NCBI RefSeq assembly: GCF_008831285.2
Contig: NC_045147.1
Location: 22,530,981 to 22,594,980 of the forward strand
Direction of reading: 5' to 3'
DNA from: Nymphaea colorata
Lineage: Eukaryota > Streptophyta > Magnoliopsida > Nymphaeales > Nymphaeaceae
Length of the DNA stretch: 64,000 bases
Made by a program: the position numbers and the translations under genes. The notes under the pieces were generated by a model that saw only the letters and a program-made list of their open reading frames with translations, ran no database searches and had not been told where the DNA came from. Below are positions 1 through 12,347 of this stretch, in pieces. Position 1 is the first letter of the stretch, and every line of letters starts with the position of its first letter.

Positions 1-1254
1 TTCCTTCTTAAACCACGAGATCTCATCATGGAGAGAGGCCAAACCACCCAGTATAGTCTCCATCTCACAACCATCTGGATCACCTACTTGTTTGCATGCT
101 TTTAGAAGCACACTGGCCACAAAAGGAACAAATTCCCTAACAAATATGTAGTCTTGTGCCTATATAATGCCAACCATCAAGAACCGATTCTAAACATGAG
201 CAAGGAGAATAGCAATAAACATGGAGATCACTCTCAAAACATTCCACATGAGATGTAGAGCTAGCACTAGAACATACACAAGCAAGCAGAATTCTGAGGT
301 AGAATTCGGCATTTACCAATGTTCAGAATAATGTGATGGAAACAACTAAATTTAGAAGTCATCCTCGAACTTAAGAATCAAGCCTAAGGTCAGGTTTAAG
401 CAACCATCAATAAGAAGAATAAGCATAAAAATGATGACCAACACCAATAAATCATTTCCAAATAAACATTGAGAACTCAATAAAGATAAAGGTTATTGAT
501 CATACAATGACAGGTAGAATATTCACAACCAAGAAGAGTGCACGAAAATGACAATTACATCGAAAAAAGTAGATTAGAGCAAGCAGGAGGGACAAACATC
601 GGAAATACATTACAAAGAAAAGCTATAGGCTAATCTAAATAACTAAAATTGAAGCTATAGCGTACAACGCAGCAGGCAGAACATTCAGAACGAAATTAAG
701 CAACTCCAACCCGAAGGTAGGATTAATCTTATAAGATAAAGGAACAGAATGAAAAACAGGCAAAAAGAATTCAGGGAGGATCTAAGTCAATGGTAAAAGC
801 GTAAAAAAGATTTTGACCAATCAGCCCATCATCAACGAAAATGCAATTGAACATAGAAAGAGTAGGGTTTAAGCAGCCACCAACCCACAAGAAGAATAAG
901 TTTAAATATGATAACCATCGTCAAGAAATTACGTCCAAAATGCAGTGTTGGAGCAAGAAGATGAACAAAATGCCTAAAATTCACCAAAAAAGAATAGCTT
1001 ACAGTCTAAAGGGAAAAACTGCACTCTAAGAAAGAAATACTATAATTAAAAAACTTGGGTAAGGATTTTCTCTGGAGGAACAATGTAGAGAATAACATAA
1101 AAACCAGAACTATAGGTTTCTGATAAATTACGAGCCAAGTCTTGAATGACGAAGGGTTTATGGTGCCTTGCTTGATGCTTAGGATGAAAGGGTGCATTGT
1201 TGCCTTCACAAAGGATTCATGGTGCTTCTGCAACCACGACTCCGTGATCCCCAT
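1..1254 (-). CDS. TENA_E: TENA_E-like thiamin-salvage aminohydrolase, 5' part only
   Basis: Partial gene of the TenA/THI-4 (heme-oxygenase-like fold) family, plant TENA_E branch. That branch hydrolyses amino/amide pyrimidine products of thiamin breakdown so the pyrimidine can be salvaged. Exon 1 is 1254-1132: 41 codons, ATG at 1254, beginning [15 protein letters not shown] and ending at SSFKTWL before gtaatt. Exon 2 starts at 159 after tatatag and runs off the window: 53 codons, beginning [18 protein letters not shown] and containing [16 protein letters not shown]. Both borders are phase 0, so the parts join as TWL-AQDY, matching the remembered Arabidopsis family order ([22 protein letters not shown]). 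The Asp of QDY corresponds to the pyrimidine-binding Asp of bacterial TenA (family knowledge). The 972-bp intron is 160-1131. The C-terminal two thirds lie beyond base 1, so intactness cannot be judged. The first in-frame ATG was chosen because no other lies just upstream. Confidence 0.85.
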
Positions 1255-2430
1255 TGATCCACAATCCGTCTTCTTTCAATTGCTCTTTCCCTCTAAATTC
1301 CGGAGATTTTTCTTCCTTTTTCCCTCTTTTCAGTGGTTTGGAGATTAGGGTTGAATCGGACACAGGGTTCACATTTGAACTTACCAGATCCTCCCTGAGT
1401 TGGCCCGTTTGGTAAGCGCGGGAAGGGGCGAGGGAGGAAGCTCGTGGACCTTCTCTTTATGACGATTTAGTCCTCAGTCCCCCGCAGAGAGGACGATCGA
1501 CCAGGCAATCCCGCCCGTCCACCGACCGGAACGATACAACGGGTCGTCTACAGATACTGGTCCAGTTAAGCAAGATTTGTGTGTCTTTCGATTTTGATAT
1601 CTTACCAAAATGCACTCTCAAGTTTTCATGCAATAACAAGATATGCTTAAAATTTTGGACTCTTACATATTAAAAGACAGTTTTGATTTAATAATATGTT
1701 ATGTTACCATCGCAGGTGCAAAAAATAACTAAGATGATGAAGCTTTGTCACATGTCATTAGTTATATCATATGTTGCTGGCTGTTTAAGTATTTCACTTA
1801 CATTAGTGGAATGATATAAAAAATAATCCACCTTGATTACTTGTATACACTAGGGATTAAAATAAAAATAACTAAAATGCTCTTCCCGCTAAAATAGTAG
1901 TCTCCCTATAAATGTAAAAAATAGAATGTGAAAAAAAGGTGTCCTCATTAAATGACAAAGTTGCCCCTCTGATTTGTTTCTCTTGGAAAAGAGATATATT
2001 AACTTTTAGTTCACCTTTTTCTTGACTCTCGCCGGACGACTTGATTTCAACTCCCCTAAGGCCGCACGTATTAACTTTGGAAGCCGTGTCAATGTAAGAT
2101 CATGATACATTAGATTTTCACCTTCCTTGACTCTCGCCGGACGACCTGAATTTTGTTCTACCAAAAACATAACATATAGATCATGCGTCCTTACAATAGG
2201 TCAAGTATTTGGGTTTGGTTCGGAATAAATTGTTGCAGAACTTTGTTTGATGATAAAATCAGGATAGAGAAACTCGTTTTGACGCTAAAATTAGGACCTG
2301 GACCTAATTTTAGAGTTATCCGAACGAAGCTGTTAAAGGTGAGCATGTTGAATCCGATGGAAAATCTGATCGGTCTGATCCAAACGAGCTGTTAATTAGG
2401 AACTTATGTTCATCTATGTCTTAGACCATA
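1255..2430. other. Spacer upstream of the TENA_E-like gene
   Basis: No coding exon recognised. The first 200 bases should hold the leader and promoter of the minus-strand TENA_E-like gene. At about 1393-1450 a motif ggcccgtttggtaagcgcg resembles the ends of small plant transposons (GGCCCGTTTGG type), but no partner end was established. At 2024-2145 a motif ctctcgccggacgac occurs twice, within cttgactctcgccggacgac and ccttgactctcgccggacga, about 100 bases apart. Confidence 0.4.
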
Positions 2431-4669
2431 AAAGTATACTCTATGCGGCGATTTTGTTGGCTCAACCTCTTCGAATTCATTGTTGACGGCTGGAAAGAGA
2501 ACTTCTGGGATTTTCATTTCCAATGAGATGGAGCCTTATTGATGCGAGCGTCATGGTTTGAGTCTCCTCCATTTTCCGTTCTCGTTCTTTTTTTTTCTTT
2601 TTTGGGGGAAATAATTCGATAGGTAAACTAATAAATTGAGGTTAAGTTAATCGGGTGGGCAACCCGTTTGTGACCGCAAGAGTTCCTCTTTGGATCGATA
2701 TTCAAGTTTACACAGGGATTCTCTAATTTCTTCATTTGATATCTTGCCTACCTTCATTTCTACTGTTATCGTTCTTTTTTGTTGAGTTTTGCGTTGGATT
2801 TATTGGACTTTCCATGGCATTGAATTCTTGTTTCTGTTTTTACTGAAATATTTTCACGCCCATTAGAACAGAGCATTATAGGGTTGTCCTTTTCAATTTT
2901 CCCTTTCTATGCGGATGGTGTAAGAAGCTCGAGTGAATCGAGTGAATATTCTTGGATCAGGCGTCTGCAATGAAAGCAGCGTTGTTGAAAGAATTGATTA
3001 TTTGCATGGGCTGACGTAGAAAATCTTCCTTCCTTAAAATTTAGTTTTAACGCCCAGCTTTTGATCGGTAGATTCTGTTCTTATGTGCTGATTCCTTATG
3101 ATTCTAGAGCTTCTTGGTCTGAAGGATACACGTTTGAGACTCCTGAACTTGCACCCTCCCATCTCTCTACAGCTCGTCTTAGAGGACGTGGCTTCTGCTA
3201 TTGTTGTTGTGCTTTTAAGCTGTTAGTGGTATATGAAATGAAGTTATTCCTTGCGAATTTTCTTGATGTTATTGATTTCGCAGTTGTATCGCTTTTTCCC
3301 TGGCAGTTCAACTTTCTTAATTTTCTTGATTTAGAACTTCCTTTATCCTTTTCTGGTAGATCCCCAGGGAATTTCAGCGACTCTGCGATTCTGGAGATTA
3401 ATGGATATTCAGTGCAATGCAAAGAACGAACTGATTTATATATGTAACCAGTTCCTATTCTGGGGCTGGTCTGACTAGACCAAACATTGTTAATGGTTTT
3501 CTCAAAAGCAATCATGCAGATGGGATCTGTGACGTGTATGATGAGTTTTAGAATAAAAAAGATCAGAATATTGATTTTAAAATCTTATCAAACATTATCT
3601 ACACATTTAAAAAATGTCATTTTTTATAGATTTATAGTGTTCCAAATATAAATATCAATCCATAGGGTAGATTACAGAAAAAATGAGTAGAGAATGTTAA
3701 AAAGGAAAAGAGTAAGCCAGTCCCAAATCGGGATTGGTTGGACACACAGCCACACACATTGTGGCGAAGCCCGAAATTTTAACTGGAGGGTCAATAATCT
3801 AAAACTTTCATGTTTGGAGAGGCACCACTATATATAAATAGTCAAATATTTAAAGGCTACAATGTAAAAATAAAGATATTTTGTAGGGCTCATGTGGGCA
3901 ATTGCCCACACCAGACCACATGTGGCTCTTGTTTGCATATATGGCTACAAGTTGCGTGTGAAGACTGCAAAAGTAGTTGAAATGGAAGTTATGCGTTTTA
4001 TTGAATCACTAGATTGCATGAATCAGAATCCACTGTATACAGCTATATTGCATTTGGATGACGATTTGTCATCCATTCGTTTTTTTTGGGTGATAAAAAA
4101 AAAAGAAACAGATTTGCTGCATGGCCATCTTCCGCTTCCGATGTGGTTAATGATACAATGCCTTGCAGTTTGATAAGTGACACATCATTTAGTTGTTTGC
4201 TTGGTGATGTTATTTCTTAGTTATTTGGTGAGTTCAACAAACAGAGCTTCTCTTTCTTTTATCGTCATGGGCTGCTATATCTGCTGGTGTCTGAATTCAT
4301 CACCGTTGCTTGATATGAAATTGCTTTTCTGGTAGATTCTGCTAGCTTTCCCTGGTGCGTCCACCATCTGTAATTTGTAGCTGCCATTTTCATTACCAAT
4401 TTGTTTGTTTTTATTCTACTTTTCAACATGGTTTATGTTGGTTACAACTTTGGTGATATGTGTTAACCACTTGGCTACAATATCTACTGTTTATTTGGTT
4501 TGTTACAGCAGTATATTCTCCAAGTATTGTCGATTTTAGGCTTCTTTATGTCCCTTTCTCTCTTTGTAAGTGCTTCCATCTGAAGCATGCTTTTTGATGT
4601 TCTTCTAGAAGGTCATTTATTTCAAACTAAGTACCTACTTTAATTATCATTTTAATGCATAGTTTGTGG
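2431..4669. other. Spacer with open but unrecognised frames
   Basis: No gene can be supported. A plus frame at 3061-3447 (128 codons, no ATG at its start) overlaps a minus frame at 3198-3515. Neither shows a known domain. At 3718-3740 a motif agtcccaaatcgggattgg resembles the agtcccacatcggg signature common in plant repeat and LTR ends. A copy of the palindromic repeat family described below sits near 3780-3930. I cannot tell whether the stretch is transcribed. Confidence 0.35.
3891..3911. repeat. Palindromic repeat family, copy A core
   Basis: The core contains the perfect 16-base palindrome GTGGGCAATTGCCCAC. It is followed by ccacatgtggctct and preceded by an AT-rich tract with tatatataaatagtcaaatatttaaagg (about 3830-3856). 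The same core recurs at 41459, 42244, 51541 and 62540, so this is a dispersed, probably non-autonomous, element family. The outer ends of this copy were not defined; the related tract spans roughly 3780-3930. Confidence 0.6.
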
Positions 4670-5140
4670 CAAAAAATTTGACTTGGAAGAGGCGCAACGA
4701 GTTGTATAACAAAGGTTATGACATAGCCAGTGTGTGCTGATTGGTTCGTCACAGATGAACACCATATGGTGGTATCCATCTTTGAGGTGCTTAGGATGAT
4801 ATTATCATCCAAGAAGTTGTATACTGTTACATGGTGCGTATTTCCTGTATAGGATGAGGATAGAGGACTTTAATGTGGGACCAACCTGTAGGAGAAAGCC
4901 AGCCCAAAGAATTCACCATGGAGGATGTAGAATGATGTTGTCTCTTCGTGCTCATGGTGATGTGTTGATGACTTTGCGTGCTTCACTGATTCTGACGGTC
5001 AAAAAATCAATTCTGTTCTCGTCAGCCAATACAAGCAAAAGGGGAAACAAATAACTGTTAATTCTGGCCTGGTGGAAACACACTTGTCAAACATGTACTT
5101 AAGGAGACTTGCTTTGGCTGGCCACCCTTTTCATTGACAT
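4670..5140 (+). pseudogene. Decayed coding-like stretch, family unknown
   Basis: Three segments look like protein code but lie in different frames or are cut by stops. Around 4664-4730 reads FVAKNLTWKRRNELYNKGYD and then a stop. From 4738 reads DWFVTDEHHMVVSIFEVLRM and ends at a stop near 4850. From about 4961 to 5136 reads DDFACFTDSDGQKINSVLVS, then YKQKGKQ, then NSGLVETHLSNMYLRRLAL, and a stop. The composition looks like real protein sequence and no splice signals would join the parts cleanly, so an intron-poor frameshifted gene copy is the simplest reading. I do not recognise the family. A real gene with small exons remains possible. Confidence 0.3.
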
Positions 5141-8100
5141 GAATTTGGCTTTATCGTAAAAGTGAATGCTTCTCAAGGGTTGCTCTTTCATTCAGGGTGG
5201 AAGGTATCTCTGACAAGGACGCATTATAAGAGGAAGTATTTTCATCCCCAGGAGCATCAGTGTGGTGTATTTTTGTTAAATCTTCTGGTTTCTCAGCTTC
5301 TTGTATGCAGTTTTTCATTCCGCTCACTTTTAGCTTCATTAGATTCAAATCCGTCTCATTGGCATTTATTACTAAATAGTATGGCATTCCCTATCCTTTT
5401 TCCTTCTTTCTCAGGGACTTATGCGTTTATTTTGGCATGTTATATTCGTCGGAAATTTGTTCAATGAAAGTCACTCTTCCACGGTATTCTTTGCGTGCCA
5501 AGTGCGTAGATGTTGTTGTAAACAGTGTAAAATAATAAAATAGAGAAAGGTTGGTGATGAAAGAAAAGAAGACCTGCCAATTTGCTGGACTGTGCCATTT
5601 TGTCTCGGTTCCTGAAATCATTGAAGGATAACTCTTCTAGCTTTGAGGACATTAAAATAAGCACCAATCTTCAGTCGCTACCCATGTCAGCAGGCACAGG
5701 AGATCATCCATACCTTGGTATAAAATGACTGTTCTTAGAGTGTGGATATGAGGATGTGCAGCGTCCACATATGGTTGGTTGTTTCCTAAAGCAATAAAAC
5801 ATGAGCATATTCTCAAACTCTTGAACCATCTTCAAGCATTAACGGTTAAAACTGGCTTGAGACCTAATGTAACCTGGAAAGCTATCAAGACCGTGAGAGA
5901 AAAGGTATATTTGATTAGGAACTGTTGACTTTGTCTGACATTGGTTTGTCTTCCATGAAGTGTCCAATTATATTCGCATGTTAGTATCAATTTAGAGATA
6001 ACATGCTAAGTTTTTGTGATGGCTTCCATTAAAATTTTTACAGATAAATTGTACTTAATGTGAAGTTGACACCTAATTTTGTAATAATGAATAACAGACA
6101 ACTCTCTCTCCATCTCTCTTGGTACCTTTCTCTCAGTTCCACATATGGTGTTTTGACATATTATTAATTATTGTGTAGGATAAAATTCCTAACTAATATC
6201 TATAGCGATGGTCCAATTTCATTCCATTGTGTTTCAGCCATGTCAAAAAGCCAAGGTCCCATGTTAAAGTTATTAATTTTACAAATCTTGGACTGGTAAA
6301 GCTGCATTCTGAATCTCTGATCCAGGAATTAAAGTAGATTGATGGAATAATTTTTGCTGGCTATTCTGGTGTCTACCGTTGTAAAATTTGCACTCATGTG
6401 AAAACATTTAGTTTCACTCAAGATGTGGAATTAAATGGTACCAAAGACGAATTAACTTTGACTGCTCAGAAATTTTGCTTGCTTTTCGAGGAATAGTTTA
6501 TGGAGGCAGAGATCTTTGACCGAATCCTTTTTTCTGTTTATGACATCGTCGTTCCAATGTCAATGGCCCTCTTACAATCGTTGCAGGTCTCACAAATTCT
6601 TTTCATCAGCAAGAACACTATCCTTATATGATGGAGTGTGGGGTCAAATGCTCATTTACAATCAATATTGATAAGAAAATACCCTATACTGTTTTTGTTA
6701 GATTTCCAAAGTTGCATGCAGATGACTTGCCGTGTTTATGTCATGTCATGTCTGTCTCAGGTAGCTTGTTGTAGAGATAGTGAAAATCGATAGGTACTTT
6801 TGTCTGAATCTTATGACAGCTTACTTTGAGATACTGTTAGAGATCTAAATTGGAAGTTTAATTTGATACAGTTTTTACATGCATGCAACCTACTATTTTG
6901 TACCGTCTTATGCTAGTGGAAGTACTAAGGTACCTCGAAGAGGCCGAAGCCCCCCTTCTTTTCCCTGTTCCTGGGTTTCAGGCTATTTCAAAACCTTGGT
7001 GGAAGTGAGACATCGGCCAACTAGAATGCAGCCTATCCACCATTTACAATCCAGAGGAATAGTACCTACAAGAATCTAATTGACAGCTGGACTTTAAGCC
7101 TGATCAGATACACCACGCCTCTTGGGGCTTCTGTACCATGTTAGTGGCCTACATGGAATTAGAATGATGGTTTTGTCTGTGCTCCTGCTCGGGTGCACAA
7201 ATTCAAAATCTTTAGGTCGGCCATATCATGATTCGTTTTCCCTTGCATGAATATTAACATGTTTGGATATTAGTTAGTGGTATCTTTTGGAGGCGGAACT
7301 TTTCCTGGGAGCTAACTCGATATGTAGGTGGAAAAGAACTTGCTTTTTCGTTCCCAAAATTATTTGTAGATTTCTCTTCAGAGTCTGTTCTAGGTTGTTT
7401 CCTGCACAGGTTATGTTAGATTTTTCTTTGCCTTTGCCTGAACAGTTTTATCTCTTTAACACGGATCTTGCGCTGTGGATAGCTCTAGTCTATTTCAACT
7501 AGTCTGACGTTGGAGATATATGGGTGAAATGTATCAACAATCAAACACGCCCTTAATATAATGGCTGGCTCAAATCTCTTAAAATTTAGGTTCTTTAGTT
7601 AACCATGGCAAAGTCTAGCCATAGGTTCATTAATGGGATCACATGGTTGTAGGGACTGGGATTAGAATGGACCCACCAACTTTGGCCTCGACGCTTGATT
7701 TTCCTAAAGTTGAGAGGACATCTTAAAATGTGGTAGCCATCATTTGACAAACTATTTCTTCGTGGACTTGGCCGTGCATTATTGGGGCTACACCATAGCA
7801 TTAGAGGAGTAATATGATCTTTTGCACATTTGATGTCTTACCAATTTTTTAAATTTTTTATTTTTTTCTCAAAAGTGATTTTTTTTTAATATTTCTGACC
7901 AATTCATGATAAGTTCATCTCAGTGAATCGGCTGCCCTGCCAATTTGGTTTGGCAACCAAATTTCATAACCCGGTTGAAAGCTCTTAGTATCACCGTAGA
8001 AGTATAAAATCATTGAATGGGTTGATACAATGGGCGGAACGGGAGTTGATATGTAGTCAGTTTTTATTTTGAATTTTCAAAATAGCAACTTTCTGTGCTA

Positions 8101-8738
8101 AAAAAGAAAACAGGATATGAAGTACAGCGATGACACCTTACCAAAGGCATTGAAAGTAGGCCTAAACCTTCATGAAATGGGAAAGGGTAGGGATTTCGGC
8201 CCTCTTGTTATACTCTTCTTATTCACCCAACACCATAAAAATACCAAAAAAAAACATATACGATCACAATGTTTACCTTTTACCTTATGATTAGTTCCAA
8301 GCGGTTTTGTCTACCTGATGAGATTCACTCCTTTTTGACATGAAACCCATCTCTACCATACAAGTTGATCTCGTGTGAACCATGAAAACGGATGGAGATT
8401 ATGCTGCGCACTTTTCAGCATTAGGAAAGAAAACTTCCAACCACAGCGCAAGTCCTCCGTCTCAAAAAGAATAGACGTTCGGGCCCTTCAAATGGCAAGT
8501 ACCATGATTTCAGTATGAGAATGACCAAACAAAAGGAAAAGGAAAAGGAAGGGAAAGTGAAAGAAATCTGATGTCGCTTTTTCACTTAAGGGAGTGTGCC
8601 TTTCTCGTGCTTAGATGAGTCTTAACCAAGCAATTGGGCCAAGGTGTTATATGAAAAGATTGAGAAAGCAGTTAGCTAGTTCTTCTAAACTGCAGACAAT
8701 GGCAGGTGTTATACCGAGTTGAAGAGTAACTGCAAATT
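5141..8738. other. Long spacer without a supported gene
   Basis: No domain recognised. Three short frames look more coding-like than chance but have no family match: a minus frame from an ATG at 5387 to 5151 (78 codons, polar, acidic), a plus frame near 5788-5925 (AIKHEHILKLLNHLQALTVK followed by TGLRPNVTWKAIKTVREK), and a plus frame from an ATG near 6499 to about 6586. They may belong with the decayed stretch at 4.7-5.1 kb. The rest (7100-8738) is AT-rich and holds nothing I can name. Confidence 0.3.
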
Positions 8739-8842
8739 GACCCAGGTCTCGAAATAGCCATGAAGCCTATGGCAGAAGGAAGGGGGAAGAGACCCAGGTC
8801 TCGAAGTAGCCATGAAGCCTAGGGCAGAAGGAAGGGGGAAGG
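8739..8842. repeat. 52-bp tandem duplication
   Basis: Two head-to-tail copies of a 52-base unit, 8739-8790 and 8791-8842, both starting gacccaggtctcgaa and ending in gaagggggaag. Only about three positions differ (for example aatagcc/agtagcc and cctatgg/cctaggg), so the duplication is recent. Confidence 0.9.
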
Positions 8843-11286
8843 GTTTTGGCCTCTTCAGGAATCTCCGCTTCAAGAAGAGAAAGTTATAATTCTAATACCT
8901 TCTTCAAAAAAGCCATCTATGAACCAATGAGAGAGAGAGAGAGAGAGGTAGAGATTGTGAGTCGCCAATGAGCTTACTTGATTGCAACAACTCAATCATG
9001 CTCAATAAGTTCTGGTCCTACGTCCCTTTTTTGCTGCCAATATACTTGGTGGGAGTTTTTTGCCTTCTTTTTTAATAGTAGCTCTAGCTGCTAAACCTTG
9101 AAATATTCAACAGTTCTTTTTATGTCGGTTGGATATTGCACACTTCACGTCCAATTAAACTAAGCAGAGCGGACTTTAACTCTTACCTCAATTCGAATTC
9201 TATATGCAATTAACTGTGTTCCATCATCTATTTATCACATCATATGCTCGCACAGAAACTTATTAACTAGCTAATCACAACAAAATTCAGTGGTCTTTTT
9301 ATATGCTAGTTTTTAACACTTACATCTGAACAAAATTCATTTATATATTCCCAAACTACTGCATCGAAAGTCGATTCTGCTGTCGCCATTATCAACATGA
9401 ACACGAAGTATATATACCTAAAGCTAAAAAAATACTTAGTCCATTATTGTCGTTTGGGCGGTGGACGGATAAGAAAATGACAACACTTGTCTATCCTATC
9501 AAACGAACTCCAGCCTTACGGATTCAACTCAGAGGAGAGGATGAAAGATGGCATGCCAAACAATGGTGGTCATCCGAATTAGCAACTCCGGCGATCGTAT
9601 TTTTCCAGAGATCGATGAAAGAAAAGATGGGTAGCATGCCTTTTCACAGTCTTCAATTGCTCACCATTTAAGTTCTACGAATTCATATTTATGGAAGGTC
9701 CTTTTGGCTCCTGAGAGTCATGAATCTTGGACTCTTTTGCTCTAATAAAAACAAACGAGAGAAGTTTATCACATCAGAACAGTGGAAAACGACGAGTGAT
9801 CTCCGCGCCCGAGATGTCACGTAACGCTTTTTCTGGAAAGATTGGCCAAATTGGTGCAGAAAGGGAACATGATAAAAAGGGAGATCCAACGGTTGGATAG
9901 GAATTTGCTAATTTCAATGCAAACATTGCACCAGTCACAATCGATTGAGACACCTCCGGTCCTCCACTATGGGTGGGTGCCTCATAAGTTTTCTCATTAG
10001 AAAAAAAAAGAAGAGCAGGATCGAATTCTGGACACCGGTTACGGTCGCGTGAAGATTAAGATATGAGCTAGTGGACGGGCGACGCCATGGCGATACGTAG
10101 TAACATTTTATTAATTATGACTGTTACTGCTATCAGTGGCGGCGCCTAACCAGACACACACGCACGCGCGCATAAATCAGGCCTCTATCTTCGGGATGAG
10201 AGAAAGATGGGGTCTTGATCTTTGTATTGGACGATGTAATGAAATATTATCCTGCTCACCCAAGAATGTTAGCTACGTAGGACTTACGTTGCAAGAAGTC
10301 AGATGCTTTATGAGTAATTTTATGGGAGAGAACACCAAGTTTAGAGCTCTGTCGGGATTTACCTACGGTTGCTTTTTTTTTACTAGAGCATAGTGTATGT
10401 TACTTTTTGTAATTAAGAAAAATAATGTTCATGAGAATCAAACTAATAATTGTACTTTCAATGGACTTGGCAACCTAACTAGTTGTACTACACTCATTAG
10501 GTATGCTACCTTTGGCAGTCCAGAATAATAACGATCATTAAAATCGAACTGTTGATAGACTTACCAATTCCAGCTACGTTATGTTATGCGGTCATCTTGA
10601 ACAACTTTGCTATCTCTGACTGTTAATTGAACTGATACTGAACATAGTTTAATATCATAACAAAGTTTAGGCTTGTAAATAAGAAATCAGGTTTTGGATC
10701 GGCTTCAAGCCTATCGGTTATCATCAAACCATAAGCAGGCTGAGCAGCATGCGGCTGATGATCTCGTTTCCCATCCGTATTCTACACCATTCGAATCGCT
10801 CATTCAGTGACTTCATCCACTATAAGAAAGGAAGAAAATTATTTTGCAAGTTCCCGTGGAGTCAATGCTGCTTTCCCTGACAATTTGGCTCTATGATCTC
10901 ATGAAATTAGCAAGCCTATTTTATAATGTATGGGAAGATCGATGGTCTATCTCTTAGAGGGTTTACGACGACATGATTGGCGAGTAAATGTTCTCATTTT
11001 TCCACATTTAAAGGTGGATTCCTAGGTTAATTCGCTTGTGATCTAGGCAATCTTTTGATCATCTAGTGGGTCCAAATAGATCATAAAGTTCAATAGAATA
11101 TTTGCCACTGGAACAAGGAGAGTCTGCAATTGTACTGTTAAGGTGGACTATGAGTTGGGGATGTGATAAAGGCAATGGAATCAAGTCTACCCCACTGGTC
11201 ATGTTAAATAAGGCTCCTCCATCGTTGGTGGGGAGCATCGGCGAGAGAACTTTCGGTCCTTAACCCCTTTGCTCATAGTGTCAAAC
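8843..11286. other. Spacer upstream of nicotianamine synthase
   Basis: No gene supported. It holds a short GA run at about 8932-8946. A stretch at about 9450-9510 has cgtttgggcggtggacgg near one end and gtctatcctatcaaacgaac near the other. These look like inverted ends of a small non-autonomous transposon (cgtttgg/ccaaacg theme), but the arms are imperfect. The last few hundred bases should include the promoter and leader of the plus-strand nicotianamine synthase gene. Confidence 0.35.
11204..11210 (+). promoter_or_regulatory. Possible TATA box of nicotianamine synthase
   Basis: The motif ttaaata lies 77 bases before the ATG at 11287, a reasonable spacing for a short leader. No iron-deficiency element such as a clear CACGTG G-box was seen close by. 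This is a weak motif-only call. Confidence 0.25.
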
Positions 11287-12255
11287 ATGGGCTTCCATGA
11301 AGACTCACTGGTAGATGCAATATGTGAAATTTATTTCGACATCTCGAGCTTAGAGTCTCTGAAGCCCTCAACAGATGTCAATCTTCTGTTCACGAAGCTG
11401 GTATTGACATGCATTCCTCCTTGTTTCATTGACATCGACAAACTGAGCAAAGGGGTGCAGGAAATACGAGCAGAGCTCATCAAGCTCTGTGGAGAAGCAG
11501 AAGGCCACCTAGAGAGCCATTACTCTGATATCTTAGCTTCTTACATAGAGCCCCTAGAGAACTTAACCATCTTCCCTTACTACTCTAACTATCTCAAGCT
11601 TGGCCTTTTGGAGTTCCAGATTCTGTGCCGACACATCACCAGCGTCCCAAACTCCATTGCCTTTGTGGGTTCTGGCCCGTTGCCCCTCACCTCAATTGTG
11701 TTGGCTCTGAATCACTTCACCACCACCGAATTCCACAACTATGATATCAACCCTGAGGCCAATCTGCAAGCGAGTCGGCTTGTATCTAACCACCCTGACC
11801 TGTCGAAACGGATGTTCTTCCATACCGCAGATGTCTTGGAGACAGACAACTGCCTGAGAGACTATGACGTTGTTTTCTTGGCAGCTCTAGTTGGCATGGA
11901 TAAAGAAGAGAAGATGAAGGTTGTGAGCCACTTGGCCAAGCACATGGCCCCCGGCTCCATCCTCATGCTTCGAAGTGCTCATGGTGCTCGAGCCTTTCTG
12001 TACCCTGTGGTGGATCCAGGAGAGCTCCATGGCTTCGAGGTTCTCTCGGTCTATCATCCAACTGATGAAGTCATAAACTCTGTAATCATCGCGAGGAGAA
12101 CCCATGCCGCCATGGTACTCAACGCAGAGAAGGCAGCAGGCGCTATCGGCCGGCGTACGATTCTTCCCTGCAAGTGCTCGGAGGTTGAAGCTTTCAATCC
12201 GCTCATGCATAACTGTATGGTGGAGGAAGTTGCAGTCGAGGATCGACTTTCTTGA
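11287..12255 (+). CDS. NAS: Nicotianamine synthase, single exon, 322 residues
   Basis: Condenses three S-adenosylmethionine molecules into nicotianamine (EC 2.5.1.43), the chelator that moves iron, zinc, copper and nickel in plants. The start is the ATG at 11287 (MGFHEDSLVDAICEIY), the usual NAS beginning; the few open codons upstream begin with TTG and do not match the family. Visible landmarks are LESLKPSTDVN (22-32), LVLTCIPP (38-45), the glycine-rich SAM-site segment FVGSGPLPLTS (126-136), YDINPEAN (152-159), DVVFLAALVGM (194-204) and MLRSAHGARAFLYPVVDP (227-244). YLKL (102-105) and LL (107-108) correspond to the tyrosine and dileucine sorting motifs described for rice NAS2. The length matches the family (about 320) and the lack of introns is typical. 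No disabling change was seen. Which NAS clade it belongs to cannot be decided here. Confidence 0.95.
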   Translation: MGFHEDSLVDAICEIYFDISSLESLKPSTDVNLLFTKLVLTCIPPCFIDIDKLSKGVQEIRAELIKLCGEAEGHLESHYSDILASYIEPLENLTIFPYYSNYLKLGLLEFQILCRHITSVPNSIAFVGSGPLPLTSIVLALNHFTTTEFHNYDINPEANLQASRLVSNHPDLSKRMFFHTADVLETDNCLRDYDVVFLAALVGMDKEEKMKVVSHLAKHMAPGSILMLRSAHGARAFLYPVVDPGELHGFEVLSVYHPTDEVINSVIIARRTHAAMVLNAEKAAGAIGRRTILPCKCSEVEAFNPLMHNCMVEEVAVEDRLS

Positions 12256-12312
12256 TGCTCTTTCCAGCGGGGATCACTATGCATGGAAAAGTTTCACTGG
12301 TTAAATAAAAGG

Positions 12313-12347
<35 letters not shown>

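Noticed and set aside
11269-11286. Six extra codons at the front of nicotianamine synthase
   Set aside because: They begin with TTG, not ATG, and the family starts at the MGF methionine encoded at 11287.
11887-12284. Minus-strand open frames of 107 and 76 codons opposite nicotianamine synthase
   Set aside because: They lie antisense to a well-matched conserved gene and have no recognisable domain; they are shadows of its codon usage.
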